Positions 24,301 through 39,300 of a stretch of DNA of 64,000 bases are shown here, piece after piece. This DNA is from Brachionus rotundiformis (taxonomy: Eukaryota; Rotifera; Eurotatoria; Ploima; Brachionidae): positions 1,590,571-1,654,570 of the forward strand of contig JAESIW010000118.1 in NCBI GenBank assembly GCA_016802295.1, in the 5' to 3' direction. Every line of letters begins with the position of its first letter. The stretch's first letter is position 1. Both the position numbers and the translations under genes were made by a program. The notes under the pieces are model-generated. The model searched no databases. It worked only from the letters and a program-made list of their open reading frames with translations, and was not told the DNA's origin.

Positions 24301-27300
24301 AATGAAGAGTTGTCTACTCTCAAAGACGTACATGATGGATACAACAAGTACATTCTGAGCGCTGAGGACCTAGCTGTCGACGACACCCAAAAGCTCTCAA
24401 TGCAGCTCGAAACCAACAAGGTAAAGTTCCAATGGACCAGACCAAATTTGATTCTACTCTATTTCATTTAGGTGAAATTAAAAGGAATGAAATCCTACGA
24501 AGCTAGACTCAACGAGCTGAGATCTATGGCTAATCAGCTCAAAAATAAAGACCTGGTCATTGAAATAGATAAATTCTACACAAAATGGATGGATACATTT
24601 GCGCAAATAAGTAAAAAGAAAATTTATTTTTTTACTGCCCACAAGTCTGATTTGGCTAATTTAATAATTTTCTAAACCATTTCTTAATGGACTATTCGCT
24701 TTATTTTATTTTATTTTATTTTTTCCATTATTTATTAAGAAGCTTTTGTTTAACCAAAATAGCCCCGAGATTTTATTTATCATTATATGAAAAACAAAAC
24801 TCGGATTAAAAGCTATTTTATTTTGGGCTGGAAAATTAATCATTTTAGTTCGAGCTTAGCTGTGATATATGAGCACCTCGACTTGGAGCATGTCATATCA
24901 AAATATTTGACAAAACATAATGGAGCTTTATTTAGACCATTTATAATTTTTATTTGAACTAAATTTAAAAAAAATGTAAATTTCACGCCAATAAATTAGG
25001 CCTAATTTTTGGAAATTTAGTAATTAATTGATACACATATAATTCGATTAAGAGACAAAAATTTTTAATTTAAAAAAAAAATACACTAAAATAAATAAAG
25101 ATTTTTTTCTATCAGAAATTTGTGATTTTAGATATTTGAGTTTAATTTTCGTATTTCAATTAAAAGTAATTTAATTTTAAATGGCTTCGATTTAATTGAA
25201 AAGAATCTGAATAGGATTAGCCGCTTTGAGGTTGTTTCTAGGCTACACGACTTTTTTTTCTAATTGACAGAATTTGCTTAATCAAAATTTAAAATCTAAT
25301 TTTGCCTATTGGTTTTACCTTTGTTAATAGTTCACAAAATCGAGGTATGCTTTTCTCATTAAAATATAAAACGATTTTAAAATGGCAAAAAAAAATATAA
25401 TAATAAAAAATTTCATGTCATTAGAGAAATAAATATTTGGCAAATTATTATCTTTTAGTATCCAGAAAGTAAAAAAGTGTTTGTTCAAAAGGTTAAGCGA
25501 ATATTTAAGCAGGAGCTTAATCGCTAGGTGGATCGCAGATTATTATACAAAAAAATTTTAAGAATAAGTATCAAGATTTTATTTATTGGGTTAAGCATAA
25601 TTTTAGGCAAAAAAACAATTTCATAAAATACAAAAAAGAAAAAAAAAGCACATAATTACTTTTAGTTATAGAATTTACCTTATGATAATTTATTATATTT
25701 AAAATATTTTTTTTTTAATTTTATTTTATAGTAAGTTATAAAATATTATTAGGAATAGTTAAAGTCTGTTTTTGCTTAAGCAAACTTTTTACTATATCTC
25801 AAGAATAAATATAAACTTGTTTTATATCTTTTGACAACAACAAGAAAAAAATAAAATTAAGCTTTTTTTCTTCCATTTTTTGAATATTTCTGTGTGTTAT
25901 TTGAAAATATTTGGCTTATCCGCTTGGCGAAATTTTTTGCTTCACTTGGCATTTACATGTTCCAATTTAATCATACATAAACAACCAAGTCTACAGAGCT
26001 GACATTAGCTCCAAGCCACACTATATAAAAATAAACCATCTTTTTGCTTTCTTTCTTTCAACAATTAAGCAACTTGAGCACTACGTAGTTTCCCATTTCT
26101 GAATCTAATCCGTAGGAGTTTAGATAATAAATATCAGATATTTTATCTTTTAAACATCTTAGAAATTCGCAACGAAAGAATTAGTAAAATAGAAGAGAGG
26201 CCAGGTATGATTAAAACTAAGAAAAGCGAGTATAACTATGCGATAAGCTCGAGCGGCGATGCGGTCGTCAACGACAGCTACACGTCCGACTCGGGCTCTG
26301 ATGAAAACATCCTACATGTGGTAACCAATGTGTACACCATACCATTGCAGAAAAGCTGCACTAACCAGTCTGGCATAGACCAGTTGGAGTCTGACATATC
26401 CAAAAAGATGAATGAGATAAAGATAAACTTGTCCAAGCCCAGCGAGCAGGAGACGTACGAGTCGAAGTCGACGCGTGTCGAGCACCAATCCATAGATACC
26501 AATAAGTACTCTATTCGCGACGACAGGACCAGCGCTGAGAGCTTTCTGACCAAGTCTAAGTTTCAGATTAAATCAATAGTGGAGATATACGAGAGCCAGG
26601 ACGATTCCGAGTCCCATCACGACTCTAGTGGTCTATTCAAGTCATCTAATAAAGTTAACCAAGTCATAACTGAAAACAAAATACCCATTAGTTCTCCTAA
26701 AGGTAAAACACACAGATTAACCATGCAAATAACACTGCTTCCGATGCACCAGACTCTTTAATCTGCTTGACACTAAAAACCCACTAAAATTTCACCTGCT
26801 TTTATTTTTTTTTTATTATAACTTGGCCAAATTCACCCAATTTACTTTTTTTTTATCTGTTACTAATTAATTTTTCCTGATTTAAAGAGCACAGGCAGTC
26901 GAGTGAATCTCATTTGGAGCAGCAGTATCGCGAGTCTAAGCAAATGCTCAACGAGTGGTTGAGCAAAATGGAAAGATCAATTGATTTCGCGCCTGTGGAG
27001 CTCAACACAGTCGCCATATTGGAAGAAAAATTAAGCCAATTTCAAGTAAGTTTAAATAGTTTTTATTTTACTATATAATTAATTTGCATATTGTTTTTGT
27101 TTATTTATCTAACATATTATCAAATTAGAATAGGATTAATTTATGGAAATATTTTGTTTATCGATAGGGAAAATAGATTTTTTTAATCTTAAAAAATTGA
27201 GTCTGTTAGGCTCAAATCAGATTTAATTAACAGGCCTTGTTATGAAGACCGATTAACACTTCTTTTATTTAATTATTATAAAATAATGATACAAATTAAA

Positions 27301-30300
27301 GCAAAATTGTTTGTGATTTTATTTAAAACATTGAAATATTTAAATTAAATTTTTTTACAAAATCTGAGAAAATCAAATTAGTATTATTAATTATTTAATC
27401 ATATGAGAATAGGATTAATTTATGGAATTATTTTGTTTATTGATAGGGAAAATAGTTTTTTTTATTTTAAAGAAGTTGTTGAGTCTGTTTGGCTAGGGCG
27501 CTGCTTTCAATCAAATTTGATACATGCGTCTAGTATTTAATATTTGCATGGCACACTTCAATTTGTCTTATCGAATAGTTGCGCCTTTTAATTCTTTGAG
27601 CCGATCAATCTCATTGTAGAAAAGTGTTCTAATAAAAACTTTAAAATGATTGTTCTTTTCTTTTTATGTTGTTGTTTAATGCCATAAAACTTATATGTCA
27701 ATATTATGAGAGTTTATGAGAAAAAAATTTGAAAAATAAAACAATAAAACTTCACTCAAAAGACTACAATCTTTTTATATACTTTAAACAAAAAACATAA
27801 ACCACCTGGAAAGTACTTCTAGGCAAAGATTAACAAAACTATAAACAAAATATTTCTATTAATTGTTGTGATTCTTAAAACTGGACTTTTATTTGAATTT
27901 CTATTTATTCAAGGAATATCAAAGCGAGCTAAATGACAAAAAGCATTCTGTCAACAACTACAAGTCTAATTTGGAAATATTTGCCAACTCGAATAAAGAC
28001 ATGGCCAGTCAATTGAGAAATGAGAGCGAATTTTTCGAAATGAGGATACAAAAAATAGAATCTGTGGTAAAGGAAAAAGTGGAAAAGATCCAAAATGCCA
28101 TTGATGATCTGAAACAATACCAAAATGAATACAACAAAGTTTTGAGCGAGCTAAAGCGCATAGACGCCAATCTCCAGATAGAACACCATGCCGCCTCAAA
28201 TAGTGCCTTGGAGAAAACCCTCAATGAACAATTAAGTGTGCTTAAACAAGTCAAATATGACATTGATGACCTTTCATCTAAAATTGCCTACTTAAATGAC
28301 TTGTCCAAGAAGTACCTTCTATACTCTCATTCGATTGATGCCAGCTTTCAAAATAAACTAAAACAGGAATTGTTTGATTTGAATGAAAACTTCTCCAAGC
28401 TTAAAAACACCTATGCTAATAAAAAATTTAATCTAGAAGTAAATATAATCAAATATTAATATGAAAATAAAATTATATATCTGAATATTAAAGGATATAT
28501 TGGCCAAGTCTAGTAAAGTGGACAGTCGAGTAAACGATATTGAAAATTGGATTGCACTAAAGAATAATGAGATATTAGAAAATGATGGTGTTATAATAAC
28601 CGAGGAGCAGTTTGACCAACGAAATATTAAATACAAAGTATACTTTATCTTTTAGTAGAATAGAATTGAATTTTTACTTAAAATTTTTACTTTTTTCAAG
28701 CAAATAAAATCAGAAATAGATAGAAAGTCAAATGAAGTTAAACAAGTTATCGAAAATGGAAACGAAATGATAAAAAATGGCACTGGAGGCATTGCTTCAA
28801 TAACAGAACTGGCTAACAATATGTCAAATTTGAACTCAAATTGGACCTCACTTAATCAAAAAATTGACTCTAAAATAAAAGAATTTGCCAAATTGGAAAG
28901 CTATATCAACGAATTAAGACGTATATTATTAAAATTTTTTATTATTAATAATAAAAGTTGTTTTTGTATTTTATTTAGAATTGATTTACCAGGAAAACAA
29001 TTGGATCGAAAGTGTCCAAAAGCGTCTCGATTCAATAGAGCATGGCGCTGATGCCGAAGAAATAAGCGAACAAATTAGTGTAAAATAAAAATTAATAATA
29101 AATAAATAATATATTTTTTTTGATTTTTATTAAACTTTAAGTCATTGGAAAATCAGTTTAAATACCATACTAGTGATTCTAAGGAAAGAATTGGTCAATT
29201 GTCTAATATGCTGGTTGAGTCGAATATTTTGATTCAATTGAATAACAGTGATGTCAAAGAATACATATTCAAGTATCATTTGATAAATGAAGAAGTGCAA
29301 AAAAGAGTTAAACACTTGGAGCAGCAATTGGATGAGGTGGAAAAATGGGACAAACAGTATTCAGAGATAGAAGAGTGGATTGAATATATGGACAAATATT
29401 TGACAGCTAGGATAAGCAAAGACATTTATGCGGACGATGTTCCGGCAGATTTTCAGCGTGTCCAGGAGGAGTTTGTGCGCAATGAATACTTGCTTAAAAA
29501 TTTGGAGGAATCAAATGAGAGACTAAGGACCAGCATGGAATCTAGATTGAGCCAACGCTTATCTATTCTAAAATCAAACTGGAACAGCTTGAGTACCAAA
29601 TTCAAAAAGTTCCAAAAACCTGCTGATTTTGACCAAAAGTTGAAAAAAGTCACCAAACAATTGGAAGAAATAGAGCAAGCATTGTACATGATCGAGATAA
29701 ATAGCGAAGACTCGGACACTATTCATCTCCAGTTGGAGCATTGTATAAAATTTTACAAGACACTGTCCGAGCTAAAGCCTCAAATTGAGACTGTTCTCAA
29801 ACAGGGCAGGTCCATAGTTGACAAAAAACAAGTGGACAATTTGGACGAGTTGACACACAACTTGGACTCGTTGAAGCACAAATACAACGATCTGGGATCA
29901 CGAGTTACCAATAGTAAAAACGAATTGGAAAAGGGATTTAAAATGGCTAAAAAATTCAAAAAAGAATACAATTTATTAAGTGATTTTATGTCCAAAATTG
30001 ATGGTGAGCTCAAAAAAATCGAGCAAAAACCTCTCAGTAAGAATTATCCAGACGAGCTTGACTGGATCAAGAATACCAAGTCCGAAATAAATAAAGTAAA
30101 CAGCTTAAATATGAACAACTTGAGAAGTTACCAAAAAAGTCTCCAAGAACTTTTAGCTAATAAGAAAGTAATTAATGATAGCTCAAGAACTGGCTCAAAA
30201 ATAAATGAACTCGAGGAAAAAATTCAAAATTTATTAATTAGAATTGATGATAGAGAGGAATTCTTAAATCAACAAGCCAAATCATTAGATGATTTGTATG

Positions 30301-33300
30301 ACACATTTATAGTTAGAAGCAGGGAGTTGGTCACTCAAATAGAACGACTTCAGCATAGATTAATCGAGTCTGAACGAGTTCAGTCAAAAGACCAGTTCAA
30401 CGAAATAGAGAGAGTGGTAAACGAGCTATTGTCGGACATAGAGGCAGTCAGAGCCCAAGGAACCGAATTGTGCACCAAGTCCGAGCACTATTCGAAAACA
30501 GTCGAGGCCGAGCTAAGAACTTTGCTCACCAATTTCGAGGATTTGAACCGAAGGCTTAATTTGGCACAGGAAAGAGTCAATTTTCAAAGCATTCAAGAAG
30601 ACCAAACAGTCACCCAAACCGAAACGTACAGACAATCGAGACATGCACAAGAGAGCAAATATTACAGATCAAAGAGGTCCAAATCCCCGTCTGAATCCTC
30701 AATGGACTCGTCAGCAGATGTGTTCGACTCAGAGCTGAGACAAAAGTACATGAGAGCTGTGGCCTATTTGAGAATTTTGGACGAAATACCATTGCAGGAA
30801 AATGTGGACAATCGCCAAGAAGACAACATGGAATCAAGCGACAATTATACCAGACACACGTCTGAATTTTCCTCAATTGACATTGACTTTGTCATACAGC
30901 AAGCAAGACAGGTTGCCGAGCTACACGAGGCCGCCAATCCTGAAAGAGCCAGAAGAATATTGGAAAAAGTCAACCGGCTTGAGGTATGCCCACTTGGCGC
31001 TCAATAAAGAATAAAAAATTTAAGAAATTATTTTTTTTATCTTTTTTTTTTCTAGCAAAGATGGAATGCGACAAGAAATAAGAGAAACTCGTACAGATCC
31101 TCGGCCAAATTGTACGAAAAGTACCAAGATAAAGAGGATAGCCTTAATGATCAAATTCACATATTGGAAGAGTTTTCCATAAACAAAATGCAACAAGAGC
31201 AACAAATGGAAGACGAATCGGTAAGTTTGAAGATTTCATTTTGCCAATATGTCCCCATGTTATATTGTTAACTATTAATTATTTAATTATTAAATATATA
31301 TAAGTAAACACATATCACTATTAACTGGCTTTTAGTTTATTTTTTTGCTGCTATTTTTGCTTGATTAATTATAAATTGATTGAAATTTTTTAAATTAATA
31401 ATTAAAATAATAAGTATACAATTAAAAAAAATTATTTTAAAATTCCTTTTTGCTTTGAACTATTTTAATTAATGCACTTTTAAATGTTCTAATTGAGCTA
31501 TTTTAACAAATGGCTTTTAGTGCTCTTTGGCTATCTATCTATCAGCTATCTATCAAAACACGCTCTTATCTATCCACCAAGGCTCTATTGATTAATAAGC
31601 ATGTAAAGCTTGTTCGTTTGTTGCCCTAATTATCTTGGTTCTTTTTTTTTTGTTTTTGGTTCTGGAACTAAAGCTTTACACTAATTAACCTGCACTGTGC
31701 ACTTAACAATAAAACCTGAGGACAATTAAATTGTATTAGAAACTAAATGACACTTGCTAAAGGAATATGGGCGCTATTTCTACGGACCAAGCGATTTCAT
31801 CTACGAGCCCAGCGACTTTATGCAAGTAAACAATCAAGCAGCCATGTACTATAACGAGAATGTGCAAGAAGGCTACGATACGAGATCGGTAATATCCGAG
31901 CCAGTCCAATTGATGCCAATNNNNNNNNNNNNNNNNNNNNNNNNNNNNNNNNNNNNNNNNNNNNNNNNNNNNNNNNNNNNNNNNNNNNNNNNNNNNNNNN
32001 NNNNNNNNNNNNNNNNNNNNNNNNNNNNNNNNNNNNNNNNNNNNNNNNNNNNNNNNNNNNNNNNNNNNNNNNNNNNNNNNNNNNNNNNNNNNNNNNNNNN
32101 NNNNNNNNNNNNNNNNNNNNNNNNNNNNNNNNNNNNNNNNNNNNNNNNNNNNNNNNNNNNNNNNNNNNNNNNNNNNNNNNNNNNNNNNNNNNNNNNNNNN
32201 NNNNNNNNNNNNNNNNNNNNNNNNNNNNNNNNNNNNNNNNNNNNNNNNNNNNNNNNNNNNNNNNNNNNNNNNNNNNNNNNNNNNNNNNNNNNNNNNNNNN
32301 NNNNNNNNNNNNNNNNNNNNNNNNNNNNNNNNNNNNNNNNNNNNNNNNNNNNNNNNNNNNNNNNNNNNNNNNNNNNNNNNNNNNNNNNNNNNNNNNNNNN
32401 NNNNNNNNNNNNNNNNNNNNNNNNNNNNNNNNNNNNNNNNNNNNNNNNNNNNNNNNNNNTTATGCAAGTAAACAACCAAGCAGCCATGTACTATAACGAG
32501 AATATGCAAGAAGGCTACGATACGAGATCGGTAATATCCGAGCCAGTCCAATTGATGCCAATGGTAGAGCAGAGTCAGCCAGTCACAATTAGAAAATATA
32601 AGACAACTAAAACGACAACGACCACACATCACGTGATGCCTCAGCAGCTAAAGACCCAAATGTACACTGCTAATCGGCTCAATTCTCAAAGCCACAACCA
32701 GGCCTTTGACCAAAACGCCAATCAGACAATTCCTCAGGGTTACCACAGAGAGACAAATCAGTACTATCACAATTCGAATCTTTCGAACAGCTCCAACACG
32801 AGGTCCTCGAGCATACCACGCTCTTTCCAACAAGCCCAGTTCAGCGATCAAAATTTCAATCAGTCAAACAATCAGCTGGACCAGTCTGCATCTTCCATGA
32901 GATATTTTAGCAGCAGAAATGCCATGTCGAACAACCAGGCAAGCGCTAATCGGGCCCGCCATGACGAATACCATGGTGAACGCAAGCATGCCGGCCTAGC
33001 ATCAGCCTCGTGTATAGACTACTCAAACTCGTTCTACAACAGCGACTGGCACATGAGACATGGCAACCATGTCAGAAACGAAAACTCGATTCCGACTGAA
33101 TTACCAATTTATATGCAAAGAAATTAGATTAGAATACAACAATTTAATTTTATGTTTAATTTTTGTGTAAAGACATTTTTTTTTAATTTTTTTAGAAAGA
33201 TAAAGAGAGTGAAAAAGAAAGATAAATTAAACAGAATCTAAAATTAAAAGCTTAAGTTACGTACTAATAAATAAAGCTATTTGTTTGAAAAAAAATTTTT

Positions 33301-36300
33301 ATAGTTTTTTAATTTATTATTTTCCTCATTAAAAAAAAATATAAATATATATTATATATAAATATATATATATATATAAAGAGATAAAAAAAAACTCTAT
33401 TGATTAATTCATCCATCCATTTTTCCACTGTTTTTTCTCCAAAATCAAAAAGGAATTTTAAAATTGAAATATCTAAAGCCCTATTTATCTATTTAGCAAT
33501 TAAATTAACAAATATATTTTATTTTCTATACTTTCTTTTTAATAAAATAAAAGCAGTTTGTATCTATCGGCAAAGAAATTGTTCGAAATATACAAGATTT
33601 ATACGTATTAGAGCTATTAATCAGCCAAACAGAGCCTAAAATTGATGAGTTAAAGCAAATATCTGCTCACAAGAATCAAAAAAGCCATACTTATTTTGCC
33701 AAGTTAAAAAGCCTGGTTAGTTTTAGTAGCGAATTGAAAGATCTAGTTGAACTAAATGAATGCTTGTTTGAGAGTGTGGTAAAGACGATGCCGGAACAGA
33801 GCAAAGAGGCAAATAAAGTGGACCCTGGCGATGCCAGTGAGTTTATACGGTGTGTGGAGAAGCTGATCGTTTCCTCGGAAACAGTGGAAAAGCACTTGGA
33901 CAATATACAAAAGGAGAATAGGGAATTCTATGAATTTGAAAAACAGGAGCTCAAATTAAAGGCCATTAGGCAAACACTAGAGTCGCTGACCGCCGCTTTG
34001 AAGACCTCTCTTCTTCACAAAAAGCCAATCATGCTCTCTTCGGACAAGGAGACTGCCGAAAAAATAGATAATATAATTACCAAATTGGTCACATTGCATC
34101 AAACAGTGGTCAAAAGGTTTAAGGAAAAGAGTGAAATTTTTGTCAAAAATTTAGAAAAATGGAACCAGTTTAACACAGATTTTAATACTTTGCAAAAATG
34201 GCTACAAGATTCATCCACAAAGATAAAAGACTTGACCGAGAGTCATTCGAGTGATAGCCAACTTAGAGACATAGTCAAAGGAATTAGCAATATAGCTGAA
34301 AATCGGCTCCTATTGGAACGCATAAACCATAATGGTCAGTTTATAATGACCAGATCAAACGAGACTGATTCAAAGTATTTGGGCGATAAGCTTAATATTA
34401 TTAATCAAGAATGGAAGTGTTTAGTTGAGCTTTTAAATGAATTAAAAAAAAAGTAAACAAATAATTTGGTTTTTCTTTTTTTTTGGTTGTTTAATAGTTT
34501 ATTATATTAATTGTTAAGATATGGCTCTAATATTGAAAAAGAAAATGGACAACAAGAGCAAAAATTATGTGCTGAATTGGATGATTACCGGATTAAGTTA
34601 AATGAATATGAAGAAAATCTAAATAAACAATTTGTTTTCAAAAATGAGCTTAGCATAGAACTAGTTATATTAGAACTAAAGGTTTTTATTATTATTTTAT
34701 TTTTTTAATATAAAGAAAGTAATTTAATACTTAGGCAAAATATTGTGAGCTTATGGGTCAAAAAAACAGCTTTGAGTCTAAATTTGACAATGAAAGTCCC
34801 GACGGAGCATCTGTTCTGCAAAAATATGACCAAGTATTAATTTAACATTATTTATCTTAAATAATTAACTCTTTAATTAAGTTAATTGCATTTTTTAAAA
34901 TTATATTTGGTATTAGAGATTAGGTTTTGTTTGTTAAAAATTCTCATTTAATTTAGAAAATAAAATGAAAAGAGATTTATTTATTACTCTAGAAAATGAA
35001 TGAAAATAATAAATCATTAAGAGTGATTAATGATCGGTTTAAGTTGTTTCAAGCGGCCTTAATAAATATCAAGAAGCAATATGTTTACTAGCCTATTAAT
35101 TTACTGGTCCTTTCAAAGTTTACCATTTTTTATTCTAATTTATGTAAAAATAACAAACTTTATAAAATAGGCATTTAAGTTAAAAATTTTTTTTAATAAA
35201 AATCTTATTTGCTAAAATAATCCAAAATTAATGAAATTTTAAAAATAAAATCTGGTTATTAAACACTGACGTGATATTTAATACTTTAACTAAGCCTTAA
35301 CTATTTTTGAGCAATTAAATTGATTAAAAAAATTAAAAAATTTTGGTAAAAATTGTTCAATTTATTTAAAAAAAAAGATTATTGAAAAATATGATACAAA
35401 AAGAGAAGAAATTGAGAGATTTTACAAAAAATTTAGACAGATAAAGCAAAATATAAACGAATTGACCACTTGGATGATAAGCAATAAATCAAACGGCTTC
35501 TTCCTGACCGAGGTTGGCTCATATTTTGATTATTAAAATTAAAAAATTTATTCCTATTCTGTTTAGTTATCTGAAGAAGAGATAAAAGTTAAAATAGATA
35601 AATATGATAAAATTAGGAGTAACTTCAGCGATTTGAAGCAAAGTGTTGGACAAAAGTTTACAGTGGACGAGAGCATGTACAAAATAATTGATGACTTGGA
35701 CAAAATATGGAAATGTGTGGACCTTGGCAAAATATTAGATGATAAAAAGAGAATTTCTGGAGAAAAAAAAGAGACTCAAATTGAAAAAGTCGATTTGAGT
35801 GCTGCCACACAGAGCCAAGACATTTCCGAAAATGAATTGAGTGTTATCAATCTAACAGATAATAACACTTCGGTATCTAAATTGCCGCTGAAAGAAGATG
35901 AAGCAAATCATGTGGCAAAATCGAATAGCCAAGAGGAGGAGACTTACACAGAGCTATTTGACTGGTTGCTTTGGATCAACCACAATCTAAGCACCCAAAT
36001 AATCACTGTTGGCGATCAGGATGAGACTAATTTATCTATTAAAAAATTTAATGTAATTAATAAGCATGTTTAAATTTTAAGCAAAAAATTATTCTATCTA
36101 ATTCTAGAGCATTATCAATGAAATAGAAAAAAATGAAGACAAATTAAATTCTTTGCTACAATCTAATTCTTCTGATATGAAAAATAAAGGTAGATAATGA
36201 GAATTAAAATTTCAAATTTTAATTATCTTATTTTTAGCACTATCTTTGGCCGATGAGTGGAACACAAGTAAATCACATGTAATCGAATACAGGGACAAAT

Positions 36301-39300
36301 TGGAAACAATTCTGACCGAGACTCAATTAATGGACGATGCTTTTGAAAATTTTTCAAAAAATTTCATGCTTTTGGAAACCAAAGTGCTAAAACAATCGGA
36401 CATAAGCTACGGTGAAAGCACTTTACAAAGACAAAAGATAGACCACAAAAGTGTTATTATAGATTATGAAATTTTGACCAAGGTTTACGATGATCTAAGA
36501 GAAAAGTATGAGACCATAATGGAAAAGTTTGCTTCCGAGGATTTGAGCAAAATTGAGATTAAATTTAGTCGGATCGAGTCCCGTTTTAGGGATATAAGCG
36601 ACAGGTACAATTAAATTATTAAAATAATTGAATTTTCCCATAAAAATATGGTAATTGTCTTTCTACTTAAGGTTGAAGCATAGGACCGAAAATTTAGATC
36701 AGACTGGTAAGATTGTGTTCGAATTCGAGCACAAATTAGAAGAATTCATGAAATGGTTGGAAAAAACAGAAAAAGATGTAAACTATCTGGAAGATTATCT
36801 TTACCAGTCGGATGATTCTAATTCTTCTCTAACTGAAATCAGCCAGGTATTAATAATTAATTTTTTGTAATTTGCCAAGTCTTTAAGATAATCTACTCCA
36901 AATATTTACCAAGCTAATTAAATAATCAAATTTTTCATCATCATTAATTTAGAACGTTTTTAAAATCTGACTTAAAAATTTGTGTATCAATAGCTTCGAG
37001 TTAAGATAAGCTCTAAGCTAAATAAACTTTTTTTTCCTAATTTATAAAGCCAATTTTATGCTCAAAAATGGAAAATAAATGTATTAATTATTAAATAGCT
37101 TTTTTATGCTATTTCGATTTTTTCATCTTATTTTCAATTAATAATTGAGTATTTGTTGGAATTTTTTATGATAAAGAAAGTTAAATTCAGGATCAATTTT
37201 TTGTTTCTTTTTTATTTTATTAAATTAAATTATGCAATTTAAGTGCCTAAATCGGAACTAATTTAATTTAAAAATTTTAAAATAAATTTAAAGTTACTTT
37301 TAAATAATGATCTTTTCAAATTAAAAAAAAAATAATTTTTTTTCGAATTTTGATATTTAAATTTGATTTAGGAACTGCAAAAAGACATTGAGAAAAATAG
37401 CGTGACATTCTCAAGCCTTGGGCAAAATTCGAAAAAAATCTTGGAGTCATTGAAACATGACGAGCACAAAGAAACATTGGAAAAGAAGCTTAATGAGATA
37501 AATCAAAAATGGGAGTCATTAATGGTTAAATCAATGGAAATTAAGTCCAGACTTGAGACAAATAGTAGTGCCGAGTGCGACACTATTTTAAAATCACTTG
37601 GAGATCTTAGAAATTGGTGCAACCAAAAAGAAATTGAGATAACAACCATGAGACAAAAGCTTCAACCAGAGCCGAATCTGATTTTAAAACTAATTGAAGA
37701 AATAAATGTAATTAGTGCGAATAATTTAAATTAATAAGTTAAAAAATTTATTTTTAAAGCTTTTTCGGTCCAATTTGGAATTTAAAAAATCAGTTGTTGA
37801 AAATTCCATCAGTTCGGCTAGATCATTTTTAAAAGCCAGCTCATTTAGTCATTTTTCCAATGGTTCTGAAGTCAGTGATGATTCTGATTTAGACTTGGAA
37901 CAAAATTCATCTAGTTATCTGGCCATGTACAAAAAGGTTGGTCATTTGGAAAAAAAATGGCTAAATTTGAACCAGGAATTTGTCAATTTTGAGCAAAAAA
38001 TTCTCAGCTTCTACAAAAACATTCTCTTAGTGAACAAATCTTTCATAAATGTTAACCAAAAATTGGAAGAAAACGAGTCTGTATTAGAAGGCTTGAGCTC
38101 TAGTTTAGACCACAATGAAATTTCTGATGAGAATCAACTGAGTGAAAATTTGGAAAAAATCAAAATATTCCAAATATCGGTCAGCTCAATGCAACCAATA
38201 ATTGAAGACATGAATAAAAACTTTTCCAATCTGTCCCAAGACATACAGTATTTTAGCCAAACAGTGGACCTAAACGTGGACTCAATACATCACATTCAAA
38301 CCAAATACGACGATCTTAACCTAAGATGGACCAGCTTACAGCAACACATACAGGAGATATTTTTAAATTTGTACAGCTTGGCCGAAACTCCTCAATCAAA
38401 CATTTTTTTCAAATTGTCCTCAAGTGTTCAGCCTCCATGGCAACGATCCATCTCTAAAAATAAAATACCATACTATATAAAGTACATTTTAATATGAAAA
38501 TAAATTAATTTATTTATTTAATTTGTTTTCAAAGCCACTCGACTGAAATGACCACTTGGGATCATCCAAAAATGATTGAATTGTACAACACATTTTCTAA
38601 TTTGAACGATATTCGCTTCAGTGCTTATCGAACCGCCATGAAATTAAGAAATCTTCAAAAAAGATTATGGTGTAATTAATTAATTAATTTGAAAAAATTA
38701 TTTAAAATTTTTTTAAAAAATTTATTTTTTATTAAGTCGATTATGTCGATCTTAATGATGCTTTGTCAGTGTTTGAAAGTCTTGGTCAAAAGATACAAAA
38801 TGACAAGAGCCTAGACTCGAACCAAATTGTACAATGCTTGAATCAAATATTCCAATCGTCGGTCAAGTCCAATGAATCCCAAATGATAGATGTGGTGCTG
38901 GCAGTTGACATGACGCTTAATTGGCTGCTAAGTGTATTTGATCCGTAATTATTCTAAATCTTATAATTAAATTTTAATTTTAAAAAAAATTTTCCAATAG
39001 TTCTAGATGTGGTCAAATAAAAAGCATTTCACTCAAAATAGCTATTATTCTACTCTCAAATGGATCACTTGAAGACAAGTACATTTGTAAGTATCAAAAT
39101 TGAAAATAATAAAAGATAATTAATATGTTTTTCATACAGACTTGTTTAATTTGGTGGCCGATGAAAATGGTATGTGTAGTATGAAAAAATTGGGAGCATT
39201 GTTGTATGAGATGATAATGATACCAAAGCAACTTGGCGAAGTGGCAGCTTTTGGCGGCTCTAATGTTGACCCTTCGGTCAAAAGCTGTTTTGAATATGTA

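Noticed and set aside
31763..33127. Exons 1-19 as a separate spectrin/nesprin-like gene ending here
   Set aside because: Not excluded, but exon 19 joins exon 20 in phase and the two halves together make a standard dystrophin, so one locus with two ends is simpler.
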